The notes: a model not told the origin generated them from the sequence alone. Shown: positions 33,803-42,443, counted from the stretch's first letter. The stretch: DNA of 64,000 nucleotides from an uncultured Clostridia bacterium (GCA_947089135.1 CAMUJF010000011.1:1-64000), one strand, 5' to 3'. Program-made: numbers and translations.

Positions 33803-33838
33803 AAAATACCCGCTGTACTAAGGTACAGCGGGTATTTT
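33803..33838 (-). terminator. Terminator of the BIG2 repeat protein gene
   Basis: A perfect 16-bp stem, 33803-33818 with 33823-33838, 4-nt loop, flanked by A/T runs. It lies 38 nt past the minus-strand stop codon and may work both ways. Confidence 0.85.
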
Positions 33839-33875
33839 AACTTAATTATTATTCTGCAAAATTCAAGTACAACCG

Positions 33876-35621
33876 TTAATTTCCTATAGGAGCAGCTGAG
33901 GCAATATTTGCCCATGCCTGCTGATGAGCGGTAGAATTACGCTCGTAAGTGCAGAGAACGTAGATATACTTGCTGCCATACTGAGATGTAAGAATGTACT
34001 GACCCTTGGCGGTATCGGCTGTAGGCTGAGTCTCATACATTATATAAGGCTCATATACTCCCGTATCATTCTTGATAGCTTCGTTTCTCTTAAGAACATC
34101 AACGCCTGTTTTAGGAACTACCATATATCTCGGCGAACCCGCCTTTGTATAGTATACAACATTATCCTTTGAAGAATCTATATTCGGATAAGTGCTGTAG
34201 ATGCTGTAGTAGTTGTAAACGTTGCTTGAACCCTTATCATCGGCAATGATCTTGTCGATTCTGTCCTGATCGAAGTTGTAAGGAATAAGCATATATCTTG
34301 TTACCGTTTTGCCCGTAGACGCGTCGATAACATTCCATGACCTGATGTCATCCCATGCATTTTGATTTACAGCAGGTCTCTCGTTGTAAATGGTATAATA
34401 CTCAAAGCTGTTATTGTACTTGGCAATAGCGGTATTAAGCCTTACCTTGTCATAATTTGCAGGAAGCAGAACGTATCTTACGCCATAATTATAAGTGTAA
34501 TTTGTGTGATAGAAATCCTTATAGGTATCGTTGGAAGAAAGTCTTCCGGGCATAACCGTATAGACCTCATAATATGAATACCTGTTCAGCTTCTGAGCCG
34601 CAGCAGTATTTGCCTGGGCAGGATCGTAATTTGCGGGAACGATCATGTAATAGGTCGTATAATTGTTCGCGCTGAACGTAAGTATCTTATCCGTTGAAAC
34701 CAGCGTTGTTGTGGGTCTTGTGGGATACAGCTCGTAGTATTTGAGGTCGCTGTTGACATTGATAGTCACGTCAACATACTTTTTGGTATTGTTTTTGTCG
34801 TAGAATCTTACTGTCGTAGTTCCCGACGAAATACCCTTTACCGTATAGTTCCTGTAGTTGCCGGAAGTATTTCCCGCGGTAACGGTAGCTATTCTCGTAT
34901 TGTTTACGGAATAGTTCATGTTTTTAAGGTCGGAGCTGTACACCTGAATAGTAGCGGTGCCGTTCGCATTTACGTCAACCTTCTGGGAAAGAGCAACTAT
35001 GTTCATATTACTGTCGGAAACGTCCGGGTCGTCCTCCTCATACAGGCTGTCGCCGACGGAAACGTCAATGTACTTGTAGCAGGTAGACGGATACTTTTTA
35101 AGGTAAACCTTGATCCTTGCAGTACCCTTGCCCTTAGCGGTGATTCTTGCCTTGATCTTGTTGCCGTCCCACTCAACGGGTTTTACCCATGAAGCGGAAG
35201 CTACATTTTTGTTTGTCGTACCGATAGTAAGTCCGCTGTGAGAGCCCTTTACCGTCAGCGTAACGATTTGTGAATCGCCTACTGAGTCAAGCTCCACATC
35301 CGAGGTGTTGGCGGTAATTTTTGCCGCAACAACGGTTACCTTGCACTTGAGAGTAGTGCTGCCCGTCTTGGCGTACACATAAGTAGTTCCGGGAGCCTTG
35401 CCCACTACCTTACCCTTTGATACCGTAGCGATAGACTTGTCGCCTGTGGACCATGTTACGCTTGAAGCGCCTGAAACCGTAAGCGTAGTCTGATAGCCCT
35501 TTGTAACGGTAACGGACGTTTTGCTGAGCTTTGCCGCCGCGCTTGAGGGAATAGCCATAAGCGAAGCGACCATAAATACTGCCAGGAAAATGCTGAGCAG
35601 TGATTTAAAGGTTTTTTTCAT
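33876..35621 (-). CDS. Secreted Ig-like (BIG2) protein with five novel C-terminal repeats
   Basis: 581 aa. A Sec signal peptide (1-30, cleavage near SSAAA), a BIG2 domain at ~31-98 (SKTSVTVTKGYQTTLTVSG...KSIATVSKGKVVGKAPGTT), a second Ig-like unit ~99-190 and a third ~205-292 follow. Residues 295-575 hold five repeats of ~50-63 residues, starting at ~295, 350, 408, 471 and 526. Each has YYx(I/V)YxxxP, then an RYM(I/L)(V/L)P strand, NYD, and a short helix NxAI. No sortase motif or other anchor is seen, so it is either free or bound non-covalently. GGAGG precedes the ATG. Likely a cell-surface or matrix protein. Confidence 0.87.
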   Translation of the reverse strand: MKKTFKSLLSIFLAVFMVASLMAIPSSAAAKLSKTSVTVTKGYQTTLTVSGASSVTWSTGDKSIATVSKGKVVGKAPGTTYVYAKTGSTTLKCKVTVVAAKITANTSDVELDSVGDSQIVTLTVKGSHSGLTIGTTNKNVASASWVKPVEWDGNKIKARITAKGKGTARIKVYLKKYPSTCYKYIDVSVGDSLYEEDDPDVSDSNMNIVALSQKVDVNANGTATIQVYSSDLKNMNYSVNNTRIATVTAGNTSGNYRNYTVKGISSGTTTVRFYDKNNTKKYVDVTINVNSDLKYYELYPTRPTTTLVSTDKILTFSANNYTTYYMIVPANYDPAQANTAAAQKLNRYSYYEVYTVMPGRLSSNDTYKDFYHTNYTYNYGVRYVLLPANYDKVRLNTAIAKYNNSFEYYTIYNERPAVNQNAWDDIRSWNVIDASTGKTVTRYMLIPYNFDQDRIDKIIADDKGSSNVYNYYSIYSTYPNIDSSKDNVVYYTKAGSPRYMVVPKTGVDVLKRNEAIKNDTGVYEPYIMYETQPTADTAKGQYILTSQYGSKYIYVLCTYERNSTAHQQAWANIASAAPIGN

Positions 35622-35750
35622 ATTGAATTCCTCCGTTTCTTTCAGAATTTATTTATGTTGTACCCTTATTCTAACACTAAAATTAAATAATGTCAAGAAA
35701 ATATCGAGAACAATACGGTGACAAATAGTGACAATCCAGTAACAAATTGT

Positions 35751-36293
35751 CTATAGTTTGTAACAATTCAGATCCGTGCCGTCCAAGGTGCGTATCGTGA
35801 ATACGCCGTTTTCGTATACCATATAGCTTCTCGGCATACCGTTTTTCGGCATGGAAACAGAACCCGGATTCATATAAGTGTAATTGCGGCTCCCGTCAAT
35901 TATCTGCACATGTGTATGCCCGTGCAGAAGAATGTCTCCGTCATTCAGCATAGGCGGATTATCCGTGTTGAACCTGTGTCCGTGAGTGAGAAATACAGTC
36001 CTGCCGTCAAGGTACAAAAGCGCGTATTCCGCCATTATCGGGAACTCCAGTACCATTTGATCCACCTCGGAATCGCAGTTGCCGCGAACGCACATGATCT
36101 GCCGTCTGCGCTCATTGAGCATTGCCGCCGTCCTTTTGGGAGCGTAACCGTCGGGTACCTCGTTCCTCGGTCCGTGATAGAGAATGTCTCCCAGCAGGAA
36201 AAGCTTTTCAGCATTTTCTACGTTGAAGCGTTCCAGCATTTTTTCGCAGCAGTCCGCATCTCCGTGAATATCGGAGGCAAACATAAGCTTCAT
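35751..36293 (-). CDS. YfcE-type metallophosphoesterase
   Basis: 180 aa calcineurin-like phosphodiesterase. Metal motifs: SDIHGDADC, LGDILYHGPRNEVPDGY, VRGNCDSEVDQM, THGHRF and LHGHTH. The long HGPRN-PxGY insert is that of E. coli YfcE. It hydrolyses phosphodiesters in vitro; the natural substrate is uncertain. AAGGAGGG lies ahead of the ATG. It ends a tightly packed minus-strand run, 13 nt after the DUF4180 gene. A second, shorter homologue lies at 61140-61640. Confidence 0.92.
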   Translation of the reverse strand: MKLMFASDIHGDADCCEKMLERFNVENAEKLFLLGDILYHGPRNEVPDGYAPKRTAAMLNERRRQIMCVRGNCDSEVDQMVLEFPIMAEYALLYLDGRTVFLTHGHRFNTDNPPMLNDGDILLHGHTHVQIIDGSRNYTYMNPGSVSMPKNGMPRSYMVYENGVFTIRTLDGTDLNCYKL

Positions 36294-36305
36294 GAATATC
36301 CCTCC

Positions 36306-36671
36306 TTAAATTTTTGTAAGCATATCCACTGCTTCATCTTCCGTTGAAACGAAAAACACGTCTCTGCCCTTGTTGCTTTCATATATAAAGTCTTTCAAAG
36401 GCTTGCTCGTATATCGCGAATAATCTCCGTAAACCGCAATCCTGCCGCCGTAATTGATATACTTTTGCAGTATCTCTCCGGCAAGTCCGGTGCTGAGGAT
36501 AAAAAAATCCTCGGTAACCATGTTTTTATCAATTACGATGTTTTTCGTACCGGCTTCATAACCTGCATTCATAAGCAGGTCAAGGGCGGACTGCACGTCC
36601 GTAACAACTTTTCCATCACCGATTACAACGGCGCAGCTTATGCCGTTTTTTTCTTTCTTTTTAAAATTCAT
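36306..36671 (-). CDS. DUF4180 family protein
   Basis: 121 aa. ALDLLMNAGYEAGTKNIVIDKNMVTEDFFILSTGLAGEILQK and YTSKPLKDFIYESNKGRDVFFV are hallmark stretches of the DUF4180 family, whose role is unknown. It is probably a cytosolic alpha/beta protein of SpoIIAA-like size. AAAGGAGAG precedes the ATG. It lies between the mutarotase and the phosphoesterase with short gaps, likely in one operon. Confidence 0.8.
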   Translation of the reverse strand: MNFKKKEKNGISCAVVIGDGKVVTDVQSALDLLMNAGYEAGTKNIVIDKNMVTEDFFILSTGLAGEILQKYINYGGRIAVYGDYSRYTSKPLKDFIYESNKGRDVFFVSTEDEAVDMLTKI

Positions 36672-36698
36672 TTTGCTCTCTCCTTTTTATCGCCGTTT

Positions 36699-37706
36699 CT
36701 ATTTTGTAAAAAATCTTTGTGACACGCTGTAGGTCTCGTTCGGCTTTATCTCGGAATAACCGCTTTCCTCCCTCGGCATATCAAGGTTGGGAGCGTTCAC
36801 CTGTGCGGTCATAGGCTCGGGACAGAAATAATTCTTGAAGCCCTTATCGTTCCATACTATCCAGAATTTGTACTTATCCTCAACCTCGCAGCAAAGCCGT
36901 TTGCCGCTTTCGGTATCGGTCATAATGCAGCCGTGAAAGTCCTCGCCGTCCAGCTTCAGCGTGCCGCCTGTGAACATATCGTTGCAGATGTTTTTAAGGA
37001 CGGGAGTTTTGCCCTTTAAGTACTCCTTGTCATGCTTGTCAAGCTCGGACTGAGTTCCGTCGGGCAGCCATCTGCGCTTGTTGAAGTTTATCTTCCTGAC
37101 CGCGGGGACTTGCAGACGGATATTTTCAAGCTTTCCGCCGTCAACGAACGGAGCGTTAATAGTAGTATGCGTTGCAATGGAAACCGGCATCATTTTGTCC
37201 GAATTATTAGTCAGGGAAACAGTGTGCCTCATGCCGTTTTCCGAAAGCTCTATGGTTATCTCCGCAGTAAATTTTATTGGGAAACAAGCAAAGAAAAAGT
37301 CGTTCTCATCATAGACGTACTCCGTTGTAACATAAGCCTTTCCGTCCTCGGCGGCAAGAGCCTTTATTTTATGTACGCGCTTCTGCAAAAAGCCGTGGAG
37401 ATGATTACCGAACTTTCCCTCGTTCACGGGAAGATGATACTCCCCGTCGGAGGTCTTTAAAAGTCCCCCGTCAAAGCGGTTGGGCAGGTACAGCGTGGGA
37501 AGTCCCCAAATCTCGGTGGAATTCAGTATCTCCGCAATGGAAACGTCGTCGCTGTAGCGGAAGATCTCCATGCCCTTTTCGTTGTCCCTAAGCCGCAGGA
37601 CGTTGCTGCCTATCTGAGGAGCCACTGCCGCGTAATAGCCTCCCGCGGCAAGCTCCACCGCCTCAATGCCCTTGTGGTCTGCTTTTCTTGCGTAAAATTC
37701 TGACAT
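36699..37706 (-). CDS. Aldose 1-epimerase family protein
   Basis: 335 aa of the galactose-mutarotase beta-supersandwich. LPNRFDGGLLKTSDGEYHLPVNEG, NHLHGFLQKRVHK (active-site His region) and THTTINAPFVDGG (second His region) are recognisable. CPEPMTAQVNAPNLDMP near the C-terminus carries the late Glu. It interconverts sugar anomers or acts on a related hexose phosphate. AAAGGAG lies ahead of the ATG. In this fibre-degrader setting it may serve sugars released by glycan breakdown. Confidence 0.88.
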   Translation of the reverse strand: MSEFYARKADHKGIEAVELAAGGYYAAVAPQIGSNVLRLRDNEKGMEIFRYSDDVSIAEILNSTEIWGLPTLYLPNRFDGGLLKTSDGEYHLPVNEGKFGNHLHGFLQKRVHKIKALAAEDGKAYVTTEYVYDENDFFFACFPIKFTAEITIELSENGMRHTVSLTNNSDKMMPVSIATHTTINAPFVDGGKLENIRLQVPAVRKINFNKRRWLPDGTQSELDKHDKEYLKGKTPVLKNICNDMFTGGTLKLDGEDFHGCIMTDTESGKRLCCEVEDKYKFWIVWNDKGFKNYFCPEPMTAQVNAPNLDMPREESGYSEIKPNETYSVSQRFFTK

Positions 37707-37730
37707 AATAAGTTCTCCTTTATATAATTT

Positions 37731-38126
37731 TCAGATGTTTGACCAATTTTCGTCAATGGTTTGCTTAAGCTTTTCAAAAGCTTCAATATATATTTCTTTG
37801 CATTTATCCAACGCAAGCTTTACCGCGTTTTCGTCATAAGTATGAGCAAGCAGGTTTCTTGTATTGAGTATATCAAGCCAGCACTCTTCATCATCTATCA
37901 TTCCGCATTGATACGCCGACTTGATTATCAGTCTTGGAGAACCTGTTTTATTCGTGAAATAACCGTGATATTCAAGCGTTTCTTTAATAAGCTTCCACGA
38001 TAACTCAAAGCATATCGTAAACAGCGAGACCGTTGCCGCAAGACTCACCACTGTGTACGGCTTTTCAAAGCTTCTTACAATTTTAAAATTTTCAAGTGCT
38101 TTGCAGAAATTCTCATATTTTTTCAT
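37731..38126 (-). CDS. HEPN-domain toxin candidate (HI0074-type)
   Basis: 131 aa, all helical. CFELSWKLIKETLEYHGY and ILNTRNLLAHTYDE are typical of nucleotidyltransferase-substrate-binding proteins (HI0074). RNLLAHTY fits the RX4HXY HEPN motif, including the Tyr that partner MNT enzymes AMPylate in type VII systems. HEPN partners of this class can act as RNases. The ATG at 38126 lies within the 3' end of the MNT gene (14-nt overlap) and has no clear ribosome site, so translation is probably coupled. Confidence 0.85.
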   Translation of the reverse strand: MKKYENFCKALENFKIVRSFEKPYTVVSLAATVSLFTICFELSWKLIKETLEYHGYFTNKTGSPRLIIKSAYQCGMIDDEECWLDILNTRNLLAHTYDENAVKLALDKCKEIYIEAFEKLKQTIDENWSNI

Positions 38127-38409
38127 ACAAAACAACACCGTCCCGTTCTATTTCCGAAATCAATTCCTTTGACGTGCAGGAATCCAAATCCACAACGTCA
38201 AACATAAGCAGCGTTCGTACCAGTTCGTCCACAGCAAAGCAAAACTCGCCGAAGCCGCCTCCCGTAACCGCAAGATCAATATCGCTGCGTTCGCCGTTTG
38301 AACTCCTTGCACGCGAGCCGAAAAGAATTACCTTTTCAATTCCGCATTTTTTTGCGTAGTCAATAATTTCACTTTTAACATTTTCAGGGAGGTCAATTGT
38401 ATTTTTCAT
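38113..38409 (-). CDS. Minimal nucleotidyltransferase (MNT) antitoxin candidate (HI0073-type)
   Basis: 98 aa. LFGSRARSSNGERSDIDLAV exactly fits the GSX10DXD motif of MNT enzymes that inactivate HEPN partners by AMPylation. The small alpha/beta fold continues with VDELVRTLLMFDVVDLDS. AGGTGA lies 8 nt before the ATG at 38409. It overlaps the HEPN gene downstream and starts 7 nt after the Nudix gene, so the pair is embedded in a larger operon. Confidence 0.87.
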   Translation of the reverse strand: MKNTIDLPENVKSEIIDYAKKCGIEKVILFGSRARSSNGERSDIDLAVTGGGFGEFCFAVDELVRTLLMFDVVDLDSCTSKELISEIERDGVVLYEKI

Positions 38410-38416
38410 AATAAAA

Positions 38417-38875
38417 TCACCTGTACACATTTTTCTTTCCGACTATAAAATCCGCCAGTATATCTCTGTGCTGGTCAATAAAAAGCACAGGCGCATTATC
38501 GGGCGGAAAATACTGCAAATCAACAGTTTCGCTGTTCTGTCTTATTTCATTGCCGCCCTCCGCGTGAGCAAGAAACATTGTCAAAATCGTCTGCACCCTG
38601 TCGCTGTTTGGGTACTCGTTAAAATATTTTGAGTACACCCCGAAAAGCGAGTCCACCTTAACAGTCAGTCCCGATTCCTCAAAGGCTTCGCGGACGGCGG
38701 CTTCTTCAAGGGATTCGCCCAGTTCAACAACGCCGCCGAGAAATCCCCATTCGCCGCAGTCCCGCCGCTTTTGCAGAAGAATTTCACCCGCTCCGTTCAG
38801 GACGATACACCCCGCGTAATTAAGTATTATTTCGGAATGTCCGACTTTTTCCCTGATGTATTTTACATAGTCCAT
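38417..38875 (-). CDS. Nudix hydrolase
   Basis: 152 aa. The full Nudix box GX5EX7REUXEEXGU reads GGVVELGESLEEAAVREAFEESGL at residues ~47-70. It hydrolyses a nucleoside diphosphate linked to X; the substrate is unknown. RDCGEWGFLGG before the box is the usual entry. The C-terminus QHRDILADFIVGKK resembles housecleaning Nudix enzymes. It lies in a minus-strand run between the radical SAM and MNT genes, with gaps under 20 nt. Confidence 0.9.
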   Translation of the reverse strand: MDYVKYIREKVGHSEIILNYAGCIVLNGAGEILLQKRRDCGEWGFLGGVVELGESLEEAAVREAFEESGLTVKVDSLFGVYSKYFNEYPNSDRVQTILTMFLAHAEGGNEIRQNSETVDLQYFPPDNAPVLFIDQHRDILADFIVGKKNVYR

Positions 38876-38892
38876 AGGCGTACTCCTTTAAC

Positions 38893-39492
38893 TCAACTGT
38901 CGTACTTGCGTACCCGAAGCTCGATACCCAGCGACATAGCAAGCGCCTTGCAGCGGCTTATATCCTCCATAGGGATAACGTCCACCACCGTAAACATAAC
39001 GCGGGGGACGTACTTTTTGCAGTCCGCCGCAAATGATATCATAGCCTTGAAAGCGTCGTCCCACTTTGGACGGGTAACTTCGTTGTACTTCTCCGCGGAG
39101 CATTGGTTAAGGGATACCGAAACAATATCCACTGCCCCCTCCAGTACCTTTGCGGTAGGCTCTCCCCAAATTTTATCCCCCAGACCGTTGGTATTCAGAC
39201 GGACGGGAATTTTAAAATTGTCCTTGATGTACCGACCGATATAGCCCACGTCCTCGGCGCGCTCCATAGGCTCGCCGTAACCGCAGAAAACAATTTCCTT
39301 GAACTGCGATAAGTCGTACTTTTCAAGCTCGTCAATAACCTCGTCCACCGTAGGCTCGCGGTCAAGCCAGAGACTGTCGGAGCCGTACGCGCCGTCGCCG
39401 TTCTGACGAATACAGAACGTGCAGTTACAAGGACACTTATTTGTCAGATTGATGTAAAGCTTATCGACAACCGTATACAAAATCGTCATCAT
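38893..39492 (-). CDS. TatD-associated-type radical SAM protein
   Basis: 199 aa, short for a radical SAM enzyme. The iron-sulfur motif CX3CX2C appears as NKCPCNCTFCIRQNGDGAYG, followed by LWLDREPTVDEVIDELEKYD and VFCGYGEPMERAEDV. This closely matches, from memory, the family annotated as TatD-linked radical SAM. No TatD gene is adjacent here. ISRCKALAMSLGIELRVRKYDS ends the protein. The ATG at 39492 has AAGGTGA upstream. Reaction unknown. Confidence 0.85.
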   Translation of the reverse strand: MMTILYTVVDKLYINLTNKCPCNCTFCIRQNGDGAYGSDSLWLDREPTVDEVIDELEKYDLSQFKEIVFCGYGEPMERAEDVGYIGRYIKDNFKIPVRLNTNGLGDKIWGEPTAKVLEGAVDIVSVSLNQCSAEKYNEVTRPKWDDAFKAMISFAADCKKYVPRVMFTVVDVIPMEDISRCKALAMSLGIELRVRKYDS

Positions 39493-39518
39493 AAAAATCA
39501 CCTTATCTTACGGCAGTC

Positions 39519-40235
39519 TCAGAGCATTTCGCATACCGCCGAATGTATTTTCTCAAAAGTTTTTTTGTGGTCTTGTGAAATATCCTTATCAAATTTTTCC
39601 TGACTGTAGAAATATTCGACAAGAAATTTTCTGCCGCTGCCGCAGGCTTCAAGCAATTCCTTTCCCGACAGAGGGAAAATCCCCTTTTTACAGTAAATTT
39701 CAAGCCTCAGCGCAAACATAAGCGGCTTTAAAATATACGTTTTTATTTTCCCGTGAGTAAGCTTTTTCTTCGGTTCGTCAACGGAAATATAATGACGGAT
39801 ACTCATTATGATTTCCGCGGTATATTTTTTGTATGCCGCCTCAATTTCACCTTTGTTCGGTGCGCCGCATAAGTCCTCGCCGTAAAGCAAAACGCTGTCA
39901 AGGGCGCGGACGGAGCGTTCCGACCACGCGTTGAATTCATCGCTGTTAAATTCCGCAAGCGACATACATTGAGAATTTATTTCAACGCTTTCGTATGATA
40001 CGGAATTATTCCTTGCGCAGAAGCCCACATCCGAAAGAACGTCCGCGTTTATTTCGCCGAAAACGCAGAAAACGTCCAAGTCGGAATTTTTCATGCCGTC
40101 CCCTCTTGCATAGCTCCCCGCAAGATAAACGGACAGCAGGTTTTCGCCCTGTTTTTCTTTCAGCATATCAATAAACTCACCGAGGATTTTTTCATAGTCA
40201 AAGCCCGAATTGTTTTTAGGTATTTCGGTTCTCAT
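39519..40235 (-). CDS. Nucleotidyltransferase with C-terminal helical domain
   Basis: 238 aa. The polymerase-beta-like NTase motif appears as LAGSYARGDGMKNSDLDVFCVFG (GS...DxD) at residues ~39-61. The C-terminal ~110 residues (IIMSIRHYISVDEPKKKLTHGKIKTYILKPL) are helical and resemble aminoglycoside nucleotidyltransferase or HEPN-like accessory domains. A role in modifying a small molecule, RNA or protein is possible. GGAAAGGAAA precedes the ATG. It lies next to a P-loop kinase and close to a separate MNT/HEPN pair. Confidence 0.8.
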   Translation of the reverse strand: MRTEIPKNNSGFDYEKILGEFIDMLKEKQGENLLSVYLAGSYARGDGMKNSDLDVFCVFGEINADVLSDVGFCARNNSVSYESVEINSQCMSLAEFNSDEFNAWSERSVRALDSVLLYGEDLCGAPNKGEIEAAYKKYTAEIIMSIRHYISVDEPKKKLTHGKIKTYILKPLMFALRLEIYCKKGIFPLSGKELLEACGSGRKFLVEYFYSQEKFDKDISQDHKKTFEKIHSAVCEML

Positions 40236-40259
40236 AGCGATTTCCTTTCCGCAGTAAAT

Positions 40260-40736
40260 TTATTTTACCCAAACGTCAACTTCGTCCTCGGAGGGCGTTT
40301 CATATCCCTCTTCAGCTTTTTTAAGAAGATTTTCGTCCACATAATAAGCGTTTTTGTCTCCCGCGGAGATCGCGGCGTTACGCTTTTCAATACGCCGCCG
40401 CCACTCCTTGTCGTCTATGTCTATAAAGTGCAGCTCGCAGGGTATGCCGCGCCGTCCGTAAAATTCCTTTGAGTAATCTCTGTGATCCTTTGTCCAGAAG
40501 CCGCAGTCAAGGAGTACGTCCGCGCCCGCCCGCAAAATTTCCAGCGACTTGTCATAAATATACTGCTGTACGTTCCGCACGTATTCGTCGTGCCTTTCTC
40601 CGGCGTACTGACCGAAAACCGCAAGCATTATCTCGTCCACCGAAAGCAGTACGGCGTTTCCCTCCGCTTGCAGCTTTTCGGCGTAGGTGCTTTTGCCGAC
40701 GCATATTTTCCCGCAAATTAAAATTACCTTTGGCAT
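40260..40736 (-). CDS. P-loop kinase, zeta/AAA_33-like
   Basis: 158 aa. Walker A is ICGKICVGKSTYAEKL. VDEIMLAVFG and VLLDCGFWTKDHRDY are typical of small-molecule kinases such as chloramphenicol phosphotransferase or zeta-like proteins. CELHFIDIDDKEWRRRIEKRNA provides the lid arginines. It probably phosphorylates a small metabolite; substrate unknown. It lies 24 nt upstream of the nucleotidyltransferase gene and both may be accessory resistance-like enzymes. Confidence 0.82.
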   Translation of the reverse strand: MPKVILICGKICVGKSTYAEKLQAEGNAVLLSVDEIMLAVFGQYAGERHDEYVRNVQQYIYDKSLEILRAGADVLLDCGFWTKDHRDYSKEFYGRRGIPCELHFIDIDDKEWRRRIEKRNAAISAGDKNAYYVDENLLKKAEEGYETPSEDEVDVWVK

Positions 40737-40765
40737 AATAATACCCCCGATTTTTATAAAGACGG

Positions 40766-40978
40766 TTATTCTTCGGTATTTCCCTCCGCGCTCTCGATAT
40801 AGCCGGTTATCAGCTTTCCAACAAGCCAGCCCATGGCAATGCTCACGGCATGGGAAAAAACGTCGATGTTTTCCTTTTTGCTTATCTTCTTGAACGCCCA
40901 GCTTATTATCACCGCAATGTTCAGATAAATAAGCAGGTCTCTGATCCTGATGTACTCTTTCTCGTTGATATTGTTCAT
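40766..40978 (-). CDS. Small membrane-associated protein
   Basis: 70 aa. After MNNINEKEYIRIRD comes a hydrophobic helix LLIYLNIAVIISWAFKKI (~16-33), a basic linker, and a second amphipathic segment AVSIAMGWLVGKLITGYI. AAAGGGTG precedes the ATG at 40978. It is the first gene after asnS in the same direction (21-nt gap). Function unknown. Confidence 0.65.
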   Translation of the reverse strand: MNNINEKEYIRIRDLLIYLNIAVIISWAFKKISKKENIDVFSHAVSIAMGWLVGKLITGYIESAEGNTEE

Positions 40979-40999
40979 AATAAACACCCTTTCAAAATA

Positions 41000-42388
41000 T
41001 CAGTAAATACTTCCCGCAGTTCTTGGGAACGGGATAACGTCGCGGATATTTGCAACTCCCGTAACGTACATGATGAGCCTTTCAAAGCCCAGACCGAAGC
41101 CCGCGTGCTTTGCCCCGCCGTAACGGCGCAGATCAAGATACCAGTCATAATCCTCCACTGACAAACCAAGCTCCTCCATTCGGGCTGTAAGTACGTCAAG
41201 CCGCTCCTCGCGCTGACTTCCTCCGATAAGCTCACCCACTCCGGGGACAAGCAGGTCTACTGCCGCGACCGTCTTTCCGTCATCGTTCAGCCGCATATAG
41301 AACGCCTTTATCTCCTTTGGATAACCGGTGACAAAAACAGGCTTGCCGAACACCTTTTCCGTAAGATAACGCTCATGCTCCGTTTGCAGGTCGCAGCCCC
41401 AAAAAACCGGGTACTCAAACTTATCCTTATGCTTTTCGAGTATCTCCACCGCCTCTGTATAGGGACACCTTGCAAAGTCCGACTCCGCCACAGACTTAAT
41501 TCTTTCCAGCAGCCCCTTGTCGTAGAAATTATTGCAGAATTCCAGCTCCGCAGGACATTCCGCCAACAGCGCGTTAAGGACGTATTTCAGCATATTTTCC
41601 GCAAGCTCCATATCGTCCTCAAGATCGGCAAAAGCAATTTCGGGTTCTATCATCCAAAACTCGGCGGCGTGTCTCGGAGTATAGGATTTTTCCGCACGGA
41701 ACGTGGGACCAAACGTATAAATTTTACCGAAAGCCATTGCCATGCACTCGCCCTCAAGCTGTCCCGAAACCGTAAGGGACGCGGGCTGCCCGAAAAAGTC
41801 GTCGCTGAAGTCGGTATGTCCCTCCGCGGTTTTCGGTACGCCGTCCAAATCAAGCGTAGTAACGCGGAACATCTCCCCCGCGCCCTCGCAGTCGTTAGCG
41901 GTAATTATAGGCGTGTGAGCGTGCACAAAGCCGTTTTCCGCAAAAAACCTGTGCAGAGCCTGCGCCGCCGCCGACCGTATTTTAAACACCGCCTGAAAGG
42001 TATTTGTGCGCATACGCAGGTGAGATATCGTACGCAGATAATCAAGCCCGTGAGCCTTTTTCTGCAAGGGATAATCGGGAGAGGAAGCCCCCTCAACACA
42101 AACGGTATCAGCGTTTATCTCAAATTTCTGCTTTACGCCGGGAGTAAATATCACCCTGCCGGTAACGCTTACCGCCGCGCCTGTGTTAAGCCTTGAAATT
42201 TCATCAAAATTATCAAGCTTGGCAGCCTCTGCAACTATCTGTACGGGAGCAAAGCTGCTTCCGTCGGTAATTGATATAAAAGCTATTCCCTTGCCCGTGC
42301 GTAAGGATTTTATCCAACCGCAGACCGCAACAGTTTCGGAAAAAGCTTCGGGATTTTCGTGCAGTTTTTTAAGTTCCGTGCGTTTCAT
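41000..42388 (-). CDS. asnS: Asparagine-tRNA ligase
   Basis: 462 aa. OB-fold anticodon domain at ~10-110 (VAVCGWIKSLRTGKGIAFISITDGS). Class II core: TFGPTFRAEKSYTPRHAAEFWMIEPEIAF (motif 2), PKEIKAFYMRLNDDGKTVAAVDLLVPGVGELIGGSQREER, and motif 3 GFGLGFERLIMYVTG. The GGSQRE and AFYMR signatures are AsnRS-type rather than AspRS. It charges tRNA-Asn. Start: ATG 42388 after AGGACTT; a TTG-type extension upstream is not needed. No T-box leader is seen in the 55-bp gap. Confidence 0.96.
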   Translation of the reverse strand: MKRTELKKLHENPEAFSETVAVCGWIKSLRTGKGIAFISITDGSSFAPVQIVAEAAKLDNFDEISRLNTGAAVSVTGRVIFTPGVKQKFEINADTVCVEGASSPDYPLQKKAHGLDYLRTISHLRMRTNTFQAVFKIRSAAAQALHRFFAENGFVHAHTPIITANDCEGAGEMFRVTTLDLDGVPKTAEGHTDFSDDFFGQPASLTVSGQLEGECMAMAFGKIYTFGPTFRAEKSYTPRHAAEFWMIEPEIAFADLEDDMELAENMLKYVLNALLAECPAELEFCNNFYDKGLLERIKSVAESDFARCPYTEAVEILEKHKDKFEYPVFWGCDLQTEHERYLTEKVFGKPVFVTGYPKEIKAFYMRLNDDGKTVAAVDLLVPGVGELIGGSQREERLDVLTARMEELGLSVEDYDWYLDLRRYGGAKHAGFGLGFERLIMYVTGVANIRDVIPFPRTAGSIY

Positions 42389-42443
42389 TTTAGAAGTCCT
42401 TTCATACAAAATCGGAGCATTTTATTCATACTAATCACCCTAA

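Noticed and set aside
42389..42443. T-box leader for asnS
   Set aside because: The gap to the upstream gene is only 55 bp and shows no specifier, T-box core or terminator.
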